Below are positions 57,601-64,000 of a stretch of 64,000 nucleotides of DNA, piece by piece. The first letter of the stretch is position 1. Each line of letters opens with the position of its first letter. The position numbers and the translations under genes were made by a program. The stretch is from Proteles cristata cristata (lineage: Eukaryota; Chordata; Mammalia; Carnivora; Hyaenidae). The stretch is taken from the NCBI GenBank assembly GCA_017311185.1, contig JAESUZ010000347.1, positions 186,001 to 250,000 on the forward strand. The letters are read 5' to 3'. Below the pieces are notes generated by a model that was given only the letters and a program-made list of their open reading frames with translations, searched no databases and was not told the DNA's origin.

Positions 57601-60600
57601 TTACTGGGGAATCCCATCTCTACCCACCTACGCTCTAGAATCTCAAGGGCAGAGCACAGTCTTTTTTTTTTTTTAATATTTCTGAGGGGCACCTGGGTGG
57701 CTCAGTCGGTTGGGCGTCCGACTTCGGCTCAGGTCATGATCTCACGGTTCGTGGGTTCGACTCCTGCGTCGGGCTCTGTGCTGACAGCTCAGAGCCTGGA
57801 GCCTCCTACGGATTCTGTGTCTTTCTCTCAGCCCCTCCCCTGTTCATATTCTTTCTCTGTCTCAAAAATATATAAACATTAAAAAATAATACTTATTTCT
57901 GAGAAAGAGAGAGAGACAGCGTGAGCAGGGAAGGGGCAGAGAGAAAGACACAGAATCTGTAGCAGGCTCCAGGCTCTGAGCTGTCAGCACAGAGCCCAAC
58001 GCGGGAGTCGAACCCATGAACCGTGAGATCATGACCTGAGCTGAAGTCGGACGTTTAACTGACTGAGCCATGACTGAGCCACCTGGGCACCCCCACAGAG
58101 CACATTCTTAAAATGTGTGTGAAGAGCTAGGCGAAGGAAATTTTTGAATGGTTTAGACTAGGAACGTATTTATTACTGAGCGAGTGTTTTCATTAGTCTG
58201 TTGTTTGGTCTACAGAAATACAGACACGTGGACAATATCATGTTTGAGAATCACACGGTTGCTGATCGCTTCCTTGACTTCTGGAGGAAGACCGGGAACC
58301 AGCACTTCGGGTATTTGTATGGACGGTACACAGAGCACAAAGACATTCCTCTTGGCATCAGGGCCGAAGTGGCTGCAATTTATGAGCCTCCTCAGGTAGG
58401 CAGGCACGGGGTCCGTGGGCCTCTTTGGGGCTCTGCTCTGAAGGCTGTGCGGGGCTCTCAGTTCGGACTTCATTTCATTCCTTTTGCTTTATCATTTCCC
58501 ATTCCATCTCCGTCTCTGTCTACACAGACACACACACACAGACACACCGTCTTTGTTTTCCAAATTCTTGGAGGCTAAGCTCATGGCCCCTAGACATTCC
58601 AGCGTGCCTTTCCGACGCATAAGGATGTCTTCTTACCTGGTGACAGGTACGTCTGTCAGCTTCAGTGAGTTGAGCATTGGTGCCATGTTGTCATCTGTGC
58701 CCTGTGTTCTACTTCTGTTGCTTGTCCCCAAGTGCCACACGGCTGCCCTCCCCCTTCTCATTCTGTAGCTCCTTCGCCTATGCCTGTGGGCAGCCGGCTC
58801 AGAAATGATGGAGCCAGAGGGGCTTTACCCTGCGTCACACACACAGCTGTCTTAGAATGACAGCACCACAATTACCACCCGCGTAGGACTGGAAACTGGT
58901 TTTGGTGGAAGGAGGAGGGTCCTTAGGGTGTGTCTCACGAGGGACCAGCAATCAAATACTGTTTTGAAGTCACTTGGAAAGTCCTCTTTTAAGGACTATG
59001 TTATCAATTAGTTAACATTTGTTTTATTTATGTTCATTTGTTTTGTTTGCAGTATTTAGGGATCAGTTTTATTTACATGTTTTTTTTAACGTTTTTATTT
59101 ATTTTTGAGAGAGAGAGACAGCGTGAGCAGGGGAGGGTCAGAGAGAGAGGGAGACACAGAATCGGAAGCAGGCTCCAGGCTCTGAGCTGTCAGCACAGAG
59201 CCCGACGCAGGGCTTGAACCCACTGACCGTGAGATCGTGACCTGAGCCGAAGTCAGCCACCCAACCGACTGAGCCACCCAGGCACCTAGCACTTGCTTCC
59301 AGTTCTGTGCCTCCCTCTCTCTCTGACCCTGCCCTGCTCACGTGGTCTCTCTCAGAAATAAATAAAAACGTTAAGAAAAAATACGTAGTATGAAGTACTT
59401 ACATAGTGTATTTCATCATAAGTAATTATTCAAAAGGTGAAAACTGTAAACATGGAACCCAAGTGTGTGATACACGTGCTAGAAGACTTGGGGAGGGTGT
59501 GCTTGTGTCTATAGTTCCCTGTGAAATACAGCAAGAAACTAGCATGGCTTGAGGGGTGGCCAGAATAGTAAGTGTTAGTGGCTGGGTCTAAATAGTGGGT
59601 ATATGAGTCCTCACTGTGAAATTCTTTAAACTCTGCTGTATGTTTGAAAAATTCTTTAAGTGTTTATTTATTTATTCTGAGAGAGAGAATGAGCGAAATA
59701 TGGGCAGGGGAGGGGCAGAGAGGGAGAGAGAGAATCCCAAGCAGACTTCACACTCCATTTGGAGCCTGACAGCGCGGCTCGATCCCAACCGTGAGATCAC
59801 CACCTGAGCCAAAATCAAGAGTCAGACACTAGACCAGCTGAGCCACCCACAGGCCCCTATGTTTGAAGTTTTTGATTAAAATGTTGGAAAAGAGGGGCGC
59901 CTGGGTGGCTTAGTTGGTTAAGCGTCCGACTTTCGCTTAGGTCATGATCTCACGGTTCGTGGGTTCAGGCCCCGCGTCGGGCTCTGTGCTGACTGACAGC
60001 TCAGAGCCTGGAGCCTGTTTCAGTCTGTGACTCCCTCTCTCTCTGACCCTCCACTGCTCATGCTCTCTCTCTCTCTCTCTCCTAGAAATAAATAAAACAT
60101 TTAAAAAATAATAAAATACAGTTTTGCCTTTAAAATAAAATGTTGGAAAAGAAAAAAGTGCACATTTCCAAAGATCTACAAGCAAGGCACCCCCTTCATC
60201 CTGTCCCTTTCTTTCCAAAATATTTGGTTGAGACTTCTAAAATTTGAGTTTTTAAAATAGAAGCAAACATACAGATATTCACGCTGTTCTCCTGCTTTGG
60301 GTGTATGCCCAGCACACTCACCTTTGTCACCTTGCACTGTGTTCTGTTCATCAGTCCATGACCCACCGACTTTTTTTTTAACGTTTATTTATTTTTGAGG
60401 CAGAGAGAGACGGAGTGTGAGCAGGGAAGGGGCAGAGAGAGAGAGGAGACACAATCTCAAGCAGGCTCCATCTAGGCTCTGAGCTGTCAGCACAGAGCCC
60501 GAGACCCACCGACTTCTTAAAGATCTGAAAGTGCAGGCCCCGTCGCCACGGACGTGTGCAGGTGCATGGGTCTTGCACAAGTGCCGTTGTCTTCCTGGCT

Positions 60601-61984
60601 GTACTTAACGCAAGTTCTGAGTGTAGTCTGCACCCTTTTGTTCATTTCCGTATTTACTGAGAGCTGCAGAGGAAGCGTTTGAGTGAGCCTCTGGGCTGCT
60701 CCTTGAACAGGGGTCGCTAGGTGGCGACAGAGGCCCTGCCCAAGAGCCCCAATTACGTGGGTTGCTTAACAGCGAGGGCTAAGTGTCCTGTAATGAGGAG
60801 GCTTTTTGGAAGCGTGGCATGTTCACATTGGGTTTTGTACAAGGTCTCTTCTGTGAGGAGTTCAGCAGGCCTCAGGCATATGATGGGATTAAAAACGGAA
60901 ACAAACCTCTGTCATCCATACTAACAGCGTCATCATCCTGGAGGTGACACCACTGGCCTCCAATAACATCCAGTTCGTTAGAAGTTGAGGCTCTTGCTGT
61001 GACAGGTCATGAAACCAGATACTTAGATTTGTCTTGAGTTTGTCATGTGGCCCGTGCCCACAGGTGTTGATGATCTCCATGTGCTAATACTCGACAACGG
61101 AAAGTTCTTGTGTTGTTTTGGCAGAATTTGACTAATTTACAAGGATGTACCCAATTAGTATAACTTGGTTTGGGTAACCTTCCCTCTTCTGTCCCTGTGG
61201 CTGGGGTTCCTGCTAGATATGATACTGATTAATGACCTTCAAGCTGCATTTCAGTGCAGCCTCCTTCCACTGCAGGAAATCGGGGTCCTGTGGCCAGTTT
61301 AGGTTGTGTGTGAGCCAGCCAGAGTCCAAGCCCGCCTGCGGCCCCGAGCTGGCTGCTCTGCCCAGCACGCAGCAGGTCACGGTTTCCTTTCCTTAGGGTG
61401 TGCGTGTCTGTCACTACTCACTCGGTACCTTGCCTGTGAAGCGGAGCACAATCTGTGCAAAACTGCACACACAGTTTCCTCGCCTGTTCTGGAGACCTGT
61501 TACATTCCAGCTTAAATCTTGCCTAATCTGGCCAAACCTGTTTGGAAGGCAACTGTTTACTCGAGGGAGTTTTGAAAACGACTTTCCCAGTGAAGGAACC
61601 CCCTAGAAAAATGTGTAGAGAACCTTGCTCATCCCTGAGAGCAGCCACATACTTGATAAGGGACCGTGATGGAAGCTATCTTGTCCTCTCCGAGTCTGGA
61701 TTGGAAAGCGCCGTGCAGCCTGGGGAGGGGTCAAGCCCCCGGGCTGGGTTTTAGCTGGATGTCCACCTGCTGCTGTTGCTGCCATAACTTTTTATGTCGG
61801 CAGGGGGTAGAGCGGTGCACCCTTGGGACTCCTGAACTGGAGCGGGGTGGCCGTGGGCTCCTCTGACGTGGGTCTTCTCCCTTTACTGCCCCAACAGATT
61901 GGCACACAGAACAGCCTGGAGCTTCTGGAAGATCCGAAAGCTGAGGTTGTGGATGAAATTGCCGCCAAGCTTGGCCTGAGGAAG
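36232..61984 (+). CDS. NPLOC4: NPLOC4 (NPL4), p97/VCP cofactor, 5' part: coding exons 1-9
   Basis: NPLOC4 with UFD1 recruits the p97 AAA ATPase to ubiquitylated substrates, as in ER-associated degradation. Nine plus-strand coding exons join into 307 codons: 36232-36246, 40393-40473, 47731-47843, 52435-52611, 54312-54360, 55061-55155, 56813-56936, 58216-58395 and 61898-61984. All introns are GT-AG. Residues 1-80 form the ubiquitin-like p97-binding domain ([20 protein letters not shown]). The zinc-finger region follows, with [12 protein letters not shown] at 130-141 and [12 protein letters not shown] ... GICTKCQPS in exon 7. Exons 8 and 9 start the NPL4/MPN-like part ([31 protein letters not shown]). 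Human has 608 residues; the remaining exons, including the C-terminal zinc finger, lie to the right. Protein identity to human is very high except around residues 92-100 in exon 4. Introns are packed with SINEs. Confidence 0.98.
37217..37431 (-). mobile_element. Carnivore SINE, minus (NPLOC4 intron 1)
   Basis: Left member of a tandem minus pair; a TTGACTT phrase occurs before it (37210) and after the second member (37630), so the pair may share one target duplication. Confidence 0.88.
37440..37626 (-). mobile_element. Carnivore SINE, minus, diverged
   Basis: Second member of the tandem pair. The AG-rich tract is shortened and the end reads GCCACCAGGCGTCCCC. Confidence 0.83.
37660..37896 (+). 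mobile_element. Carnivore SINE, plus, long TC tract
   Basis: Near-consensus body followed by about 60 bases of TC repeats and TAAATAAA. It faces the preceding minus pair, making an inverted repeat. Confidence 0.9.
38905..39271 (-). mobile_element. Older SINE subfamily copy, interrupted by a younger SINE
   Basis: The part at 39166-39271 (AAGTAATCTCTACGCCCAAA, GATCAAGAGTCCCACGCTCC) belongs to an older carnivore SINE type. Its other end is at 38905-38940. Outer flanks CAGTGAAAAA with poly-T occur at about 38878 and 39272. Confidence 0.75.
38941..39165 (-). mobile_element. Younger carnivore SINE nested in the older copy
   Basis: Flanked by GGAAGATTTTATTTTTTA and GGAAAGATTTTATTTTTAA, a duplication of the host SINE's own sequence. 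Confidence 0.88.
39346..39370 (+). repeat. GT microsatellite
   Basis: About eleven GT units. Confidence 0.9.
39588..39803 (+). mobile_element. Carnivore SINE, plus, with perfect 16-bp target duplication
   Basis: AAAATCCGGTTCTGGA is found at 39571-39586 and 39801-39816. The body is close to consensus, so the insertion is likely recent. Confidence 0.95.
40925..41180. mobile_element. hAT-like non-autonomous DNA transposon remnant, copy 1
   Basis: ATCGGCAGACTGTGGCTCGT, ATCAGAACACAGCCACACTC and AAATATTTACTGCCTGGCCC match a common MER-class element as I remember it. I did not settle the family name. Confidence 0.6.
41433..41647 (-). mobile_element. Carnivore SINE, minus
   Basis: First of three in a row in NPLOC4 intron 2; ends CACCCAGGTGCCCC. 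Confidence 0.9.
41660..41858 (-). mobile_element. Carnivore SINE, minus
   Basis: Begins after GGGAATTTTTCTTTT, which also stands before the preceding copy (41419-41433), so that phrase is the target duplication of the preceding copy. Confidence 0.88.
41868..42075 (-). mobile_element. Carnivore SINE, minus, diverged
   Basis: Third of the run; box B is damaged (GGGCTGGACTCGGGAACC). Confidence 0.82.
42440..42666 (-). mobile_element. Carnivore SINE, minus
   Basis: Ends GGGCCACCCAGGCGCCCC and abuts the next copy with almost no spacer. Confidence 0.88.
42667..42859 (-). mobile_element. Carnivore SINE, minus
   Basis: Starts AATGTTTATTTTTGAGAGAG; part of the box-B region is missing (AACTCAAACTGAGATC). 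Confidence 0.85.
42915..43099 (-). mobile_element. Carnivore SINE, minus, internal deletion
   Basis: The stretch between CGTGAG and GATGCTTATACAG lacks the usual ATCATGACCTGAGCC block. Confidence 0.83.
44481..44888 (-). mobile_element. Carnivore SINE, minus, split by a plus SINE
   Basis: The outer element has a 15-bp target duplication TTATTAATGCCAGTT at 44465-44479 and 44889-44903. Its head (GCTGAGCCATCCAGGCACCCC) is separated from its body by the inserted copy. Confidence 0.8.
44635..44865 (+). mobile_element. Carnivore SINE, plus, nested
   Basis: Head TAGATGGCTCAGTTGGTTAA, box B GGTTCGGGTCCCGC, tail AAATAAATAAAGCATTAAAA. It is inverted relative to its host. Confidence 0.85.
44990..45208 (-). 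mobile_element. Carnivore SINE, minus
   Basis: Flanking phrases GAAGGTCATTTCTT and GAAGACCATTTCTT form an imperfect target duplication. Confidence 0.88.
45299..45450 (+). mobile_element. Carnivore SINE, plus, truncated tail region
   Basis: The head GGGGCCTGGGTGGCTCAGTC is intact; most of the TC tract is missing. Confidence 0.82.
45460..46215. repeat. Probable old LINE-1/HAL1-like remnant
   Basis: CTTCTGGTCTCCATTGATCT, CAGCCATTTGCTCTTCAAAT and TTTTCTGTCGTAGAATTTCC resemble phrases of a common L1-related consensus. No reading frame survives. Confidence 0.5.
46960..47075 (+). mobile_element. LINE-2 3'-end fragment
   Basis: TGATGCTGAGGTCCTCGATG, then CCTTGTCTTTGTTTTTCACT and GGTGGAGCCGGTGCATAGGA match L2 end sequence. 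Confidence 0.55.
47411..47636 (+). mobile_element. Carnivore SINE, plus, just before NPLOC4 exon 3
   Basis: ATTTAGTG at 47396-47403 and ATTTAGTG at 47635-47642 form a short target duplication. The element ends about 95 bp upstream of exon 3. Confidence 0.9.
48240..48425. mobile_element. hAT-like DNA transposon remnant, copy 2
   Basis: The same order as copy 1: GAGCCCAGCCACATCCATGA, GATTGTGACAGACGGCATGG, AATATTTACTGTTTGGCTCT. Confidence 0.55.
49200..49545. other. Unassigned AT-moderate stretch in NPLOC4 intron 3, possibly L1-related
   Basis: The style of the sequence continues at 50017-50520 on the other side of two SINEs. No coding potential is visible. Confidence 0.3.
49562..49768 (-). mobile_element. 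Carnivore SINE, minus, first of two at one site
   Basis: Target phrase ACATTTTTCATTTTT at 49546-49560 recurs after it at 49771. Confidence 0.9.
49786..50000 (-). mobile_element. Carnivore SINE, minus, second at the same site, near-consensus
   Basis: CACATTTTTCATTTTT at 49770-49785 and 50001-50016. The duplication includes one base of the earlier SINE, so this insertion is later. Confidence 0.93.
52140..52345 (-). mobile_element. Carnivore SINE, minus, just before NPLOC4 exon 4
   Basis: Perfect target duplication CTCCTAGAATTA at 52123-52134 and 52348-52359, about 75 bp upstream of exon 4. Confidence 0.93.
54051..54186 (+). mobile_element. Older carnivore SINE subfamily, plus
   Basis: GGCGCCTGGCTGGCTCAGTA, GATCTCGAGGTCGTGAGTTC and GTTGGGTGCAG mark the older type. 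The tail is TTAAGT/AAATAAAT repeats. It ends about 125 bp before exon 5. Confidence 0.8.
57662..58095 (-). mobile_element. Carnivore SINE, minus, split by a plus SINE, upstream of exon 8
   Basis: Its poly-T start (57662-57685) and body (57893-58095) are separated by the nested copy. It contains a duplicated TGACTGAGCCA near its end. Confidence 0.82.
57686..57892 (+). mobile_element. Carnivore SINE, plus, nested in the minus copy
   Basis: Flanks TATTTCTGAG on both sides come from the host SINE. With the host it forms an inverted repeat of about 190 bp per arm. Confidence 0.85.
58526..58551 (+). repeat. CA microsatellite in NPLOC4 intron 8
   Basis: Interrupted ACACACACACACAGACACA tract. Confidence 0.85.
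59082..59287 (-). mobile_element. Carnivore SINE, minus
   Basis: Starts TTTTTTTAACGTTTTTATTT and ends GAGCCACCCAGGCACC; directly joined to the next fragment. Confidence 0.9.
59288..59370 (+). mobile_element. 3' fragment of a carnivore SINE, plus
   Basis: Only the GCTTCCAGTTCTGTGCCTCC part through AAATAAATAAAAACGTTAAG is present; head and boxes are missing. Confidence 0.82.
59655..59857 (-). mobile_element. Carnivore SINE, minus, diverged
   Basis: Contains AATCAAGAGTCAGACACTAG near its head; ends GAGCCACCCACAGGCCCC. Confidence 0.82.
59893..60114 (+). mobile_element. Carnivore SINE, plus, near-consensus
   Basis: AAAATGTTGGAAAAGA before it (59878-59893) recurs at about 60137-60152, a likely target duplication with tail-derived sequence between. 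Confidence 0.9.
60370..60502 (-). mobile_element. Carnivore SINE, minus, head missing
   Basis: Stops at CAGCACAGAGCCCGA. The flank ACCCACCGACTT stands at 60361-60372 and GACCCACCGACTT at 60501-60513, so it is a truncated insertion with a target duplication. Confidence 0.85.
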
Positions 61985-62311
61985 GTACGGAGGCATTCTG
62001 CCGGCCTTTGATGGGGGGGCCGAGGCTCTCTGTTGGGGACAGCAGGGTGGGCGGCACAGCTGGATCCTGTCTGGTACTGAGCTCCTGGCTGCTCAAGGTC
62101 AGGTGCAGGCCCCGCGTGTTTCCTGGACGCCACCGCCCAGATGGTCCTCTAATTTGAAATAAAATGAGACTGTTTCTCTGATGTAAAGTAAAATGAGAAC
62201 AGATGATCCCCATGCTGGGGCTTGTGGTAAATCTGCCGGCCCCTCTTCCTGAGGACAGCTGAGAGTGTGGGAAGGAAACGGTGGGAGCCAGACCCCCTCT
62301 TCTTGTTTTTT

Positions 62312-62516
62312 TCTTAACGTTTTTTATTTATTTCTGAGAGAGAGAGAGACAGTGTGAGCAGGGGAGGGTCAGAGAGAGAGGGAGACATAGAAACTGAAGC
62401 AGGCTCCGGGCTCTGAGCTGTCAGCCCTGAGCCCGACGCAGGGCTCAAACTCATGGACTGTGTCATGACCTGAGCTGAAGTTGGATACCCAACCCACTGA
62501 GCCACCCAGGCGCCCC
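62312..62516 (-). mobile_element. Carnivore SINE, minus (NPLOC4 intron 9)
   Basis: Ends GAGCCACCCAGGCGCCCC and abuts an older copy. Confidence 0.9.
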
Positions 62517-62706
62517 AAAGTTTACTTAGATTTTGAGAGAGAGAGTACGTGAGAGAGTGCACGAGCTAGGAAGGAGCAGAAAGAGGGAGAGAGAGAGAGA
62601 GAGAGAGAGAATACCAAGCGGGGCTGGATCCCACACACTGTGAGATCTTGATCTGAGCTGAAATCAAGAGCCGGCCTCTTAGCCACCTGTGCCACACAGG
62701 CTCCCC
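62517..62706 (-). mobile_element. Carnivore SINE of older type, minus
   Basis: Contains the long AGAGAGAGAG tract (62590-62610) and ends ACACAGGCTCCCC. Confidence 0.78.
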
Positions 62707-62724
62707 AATCCTTTATTCTAATTT

Positions 62725-63199
62725 TTTTTTAATTTAAAACTTTTATTTTTATTTTAAAATTTTTTTGCTTTAGAGAGTGAGCACAGGGGTGCCTGGGTGG
62801 CTTAGTCGGTTAAGCGTCCGACTTCGGCTCAGGTCATGATCTCGCAGTTCGTGGGTTCGAGCCCTGCGTCAGGCTCTGTGCTGACAGCTCAGGCCCTGGA
62901 GCCTGTTTCAGATTCTGTGTCTCCCTCTCTCTCTGACCCTCTCCTGCTTACGCTGTCTCTCTCTCTCTCTTTCTCCTAGAAATAAATAAAAAACAAAAAG
63001 AAAACAAAACAAAACAAAAAAAATAGAGAGTGAGCACATATGTGAAGGGAAGGGGTATAAGGTGAGAGAGAGAATCCCAAGCAGGCCCCTGTGCCCAGCA
63101 TGGAGCCCGATGCAGGACTTGATCCCACGACCCCGGGATCATGACCTGAGCCAGAATCAAGAGTCGGACGCTCAGCTGACTGAGCCACCCAGGCGCCCC
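62725..63199 (-). mobile_element. Carnivore SINE of older type, minus, split by a plus SINE
   Basis: Body phrase ATCCCAAGCAGGCCCCTGTG and end GAGCCACCCAGGCGCCCC lie to the right of the nested copy. Confidence 0.82.
62786..63024 (+). mobile_element. Carnivore SINE, plus, nested, young
   Basis: Perfect 14-bp target duplication AGAGAGTGAGCACA at 62772-62785 and 63025-63038. The tail is AAATAAATAAA plus CAAAA repeats. Confidence 0.95.
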
Positions 63200-63449
63200 T
63201 ACCCTTAATTTCTTTATCAACTTATGGTCAGTGAAAAGTAAACTCCCTATAGAAGATAAACAGGGAAAAATAGGGAATATACTTGTAACCTAGGAGTGTC
63301 ATGGAGCAAAGTCATTTTAACAGAAGGTTTGGGAAGATAGTGAACGCCCTGTTGTTTCCAGCAAGGAGTCCGCATCTTGGTTTAGGGCCATATTTTGGTT
63401 TAAATTCCTGAAGTTTCTCTCATGCAAAAGAGAAATTGGTATAAGTTAA

Positions 63450-63641
63450 AAAAAAAATTTATGTTTATTCATTTTTGAGAGAGAGAGCGAGGGAGGAGCA
63501 GAGAGGGAGACACAGAATCCGAAGCAGCTCCAGGCTCCGAGCTGTCAGCACAGAGCCTGACGCGGGGCTCGAACTCATGAACTGTGAGATCAGGACCTGA
63601 GCTGAAGTTGGACGCTCAAACAACTGAGCCACCAGGCGCCC
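63450..63641 (-). mobile_element. Carnivore SINE, minus
   Basis: AAAAAAAAATTTATGTTTAT start, end CTGAGCCACCAGGCGCCC. Confidence 0.88.
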
Positions 63642-64000
63642 TGTTCGTTTGAGTATTTTTGGAGAAAATGAAATTCTCCACATTTGCCTGGTCTTGTGTG
63701 CAGGGGGTGGGTTTGAAGAGTTCTGTGTCAGGGTTGTGCTGGGGAGGGTCTTGGGGACCTCGTCACTTCTCCAGAGGACGTGTTGTGGTTTCCAGCCCCA
63801 CTCATAACCCTCGCAGCCCTGCTCTGGTTCAGGAAGGGCAGCCGGCTGTGAGGTCATGGGCACGAGAGGACCGCAGAGCACACAGACAGGCGCCCACCCA
63901 GGGCCGGCGTGTGGGTGCCTCGTGCCAGGGCTCTCGGCTCCTTGTACCCTGGCTGCTTTCCTCAGCCCTGCAACGGAGCGCAAAGGCGCAGCTGGGCAAG
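63642..64000 (+). other. NPLOC4: NPLOC4 intron 9, right end of window
   Basis: Unique GC-moderate sequence. The next NPLOC4 coding exon (expected to start VGWIF) is not seen before 64000. Confidence 0.6.

Noticed and set aside
32828..63220. Many recurring open frames with [22 protein letters not shown] peptides
   Set aside because: They are translations of SINE bodies in one orientation or its reverse, not a gene family.
32592..63641. tRNA genes, suggested by box A/box B-like sequence in many places
   Set aside because: All are heads of tRNA-derived SINEs followed by TC tracts and A-rich tails, with target duplications; none forms a complete tRNA gene.
1..64000. CRISPR arrays, operons, bacterial-type genes or phage
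   Set aside because: The window is vertebrate nuclear DNA; the tandem arrays seen are microsatellites or a minisatellite without spacers.

Overview
This is nuclear DNA from a carnivore, most likely a cat (Felidae). It is vertebrate because seven genes are split into GT-AG exons whose joined products are well-known mammalian proteins. It is felid because about 37 copies of a tRNA-derived SINE (GGGGCGCCTGGGTGGCTCAG head, TC-rich tract, AAATAAAT tail) fill the right half. The gene order matches human 17q25.3, read in the opposite orientation: HGS (-), ARL16 (+), CCDC137 (-), OXLD1 (+), PDE6G (+), TSPAN10 (-), NPLOC4 (+). Species and synteny come from memory of families and maps; exon boundaries were read directly from the sequence and checked for frame.

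Layout. 1-8963: first 11 coding exons of HGS (ESCRT-0 subunit, minus strand); the rest lies left of the window. 8964-9256: 293-bp CpG-rich divergent promoter shared with ARL16. 9257-11158: ARL16, a small GTPase with an apparent U12-type first intron. 11159-14032: convergent ARL16/CCDC137 spacer with an old LTR remnant. 14033-18073: CCDC137 (six exons, minus). 18074-18269: 196-bp divergent promoter. 18270-19423: OXLD1 (two exons, apparent GC-AG intron). 19424-23361: spacer with the only SINE of the left 32 kb and the putative PDE6G 5' region. 23362-24419: PDE6G, the inhibitory subunit of rod phosphodiesterase. 24420-26037: convergent spacer. 26038-30529: TSPAN10 (minus), whose first intron carries a 1-kb G-rich minisatellite. 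30530-36231: repeat-rich spacer between the TSPAN10 and NPLOC4 promoters, with L1, L2, MaLR-like and SINE copies. 36232-61984: the first nine coding exons of NPLOC4 (307 codons) spread over 26 kb of SINE-packed introns; the gene continues to the right.

The genes do not form one pathway. HGS and NPLOC4 both act on ubiquitylated cargo (endosomal sorting; p97 extraction). PDE6G and TSPAN10 are tail-to-tail neighbours active in the eye (rods; pigment epithelium). ARL16, CCDC137 and OXLD1 look like housekeeping genes with short CpG promoters.

I found no unknown multi-gene system. The most notable points are splicing oddities (a U12-type intron that appears to start with CT and end with AC; a GC-AG intron; a 92-bp duplication across the HGS exon 9/10 junction that creates a ready-made frameshifting cryptic exon), the TSPAN10 minisatellite, an MITF-type site before TSPAN10, evenly spaced CCAAT boxes in the HGS/ARL16 promoter, and several nested SINEs with clear target-site duplications.
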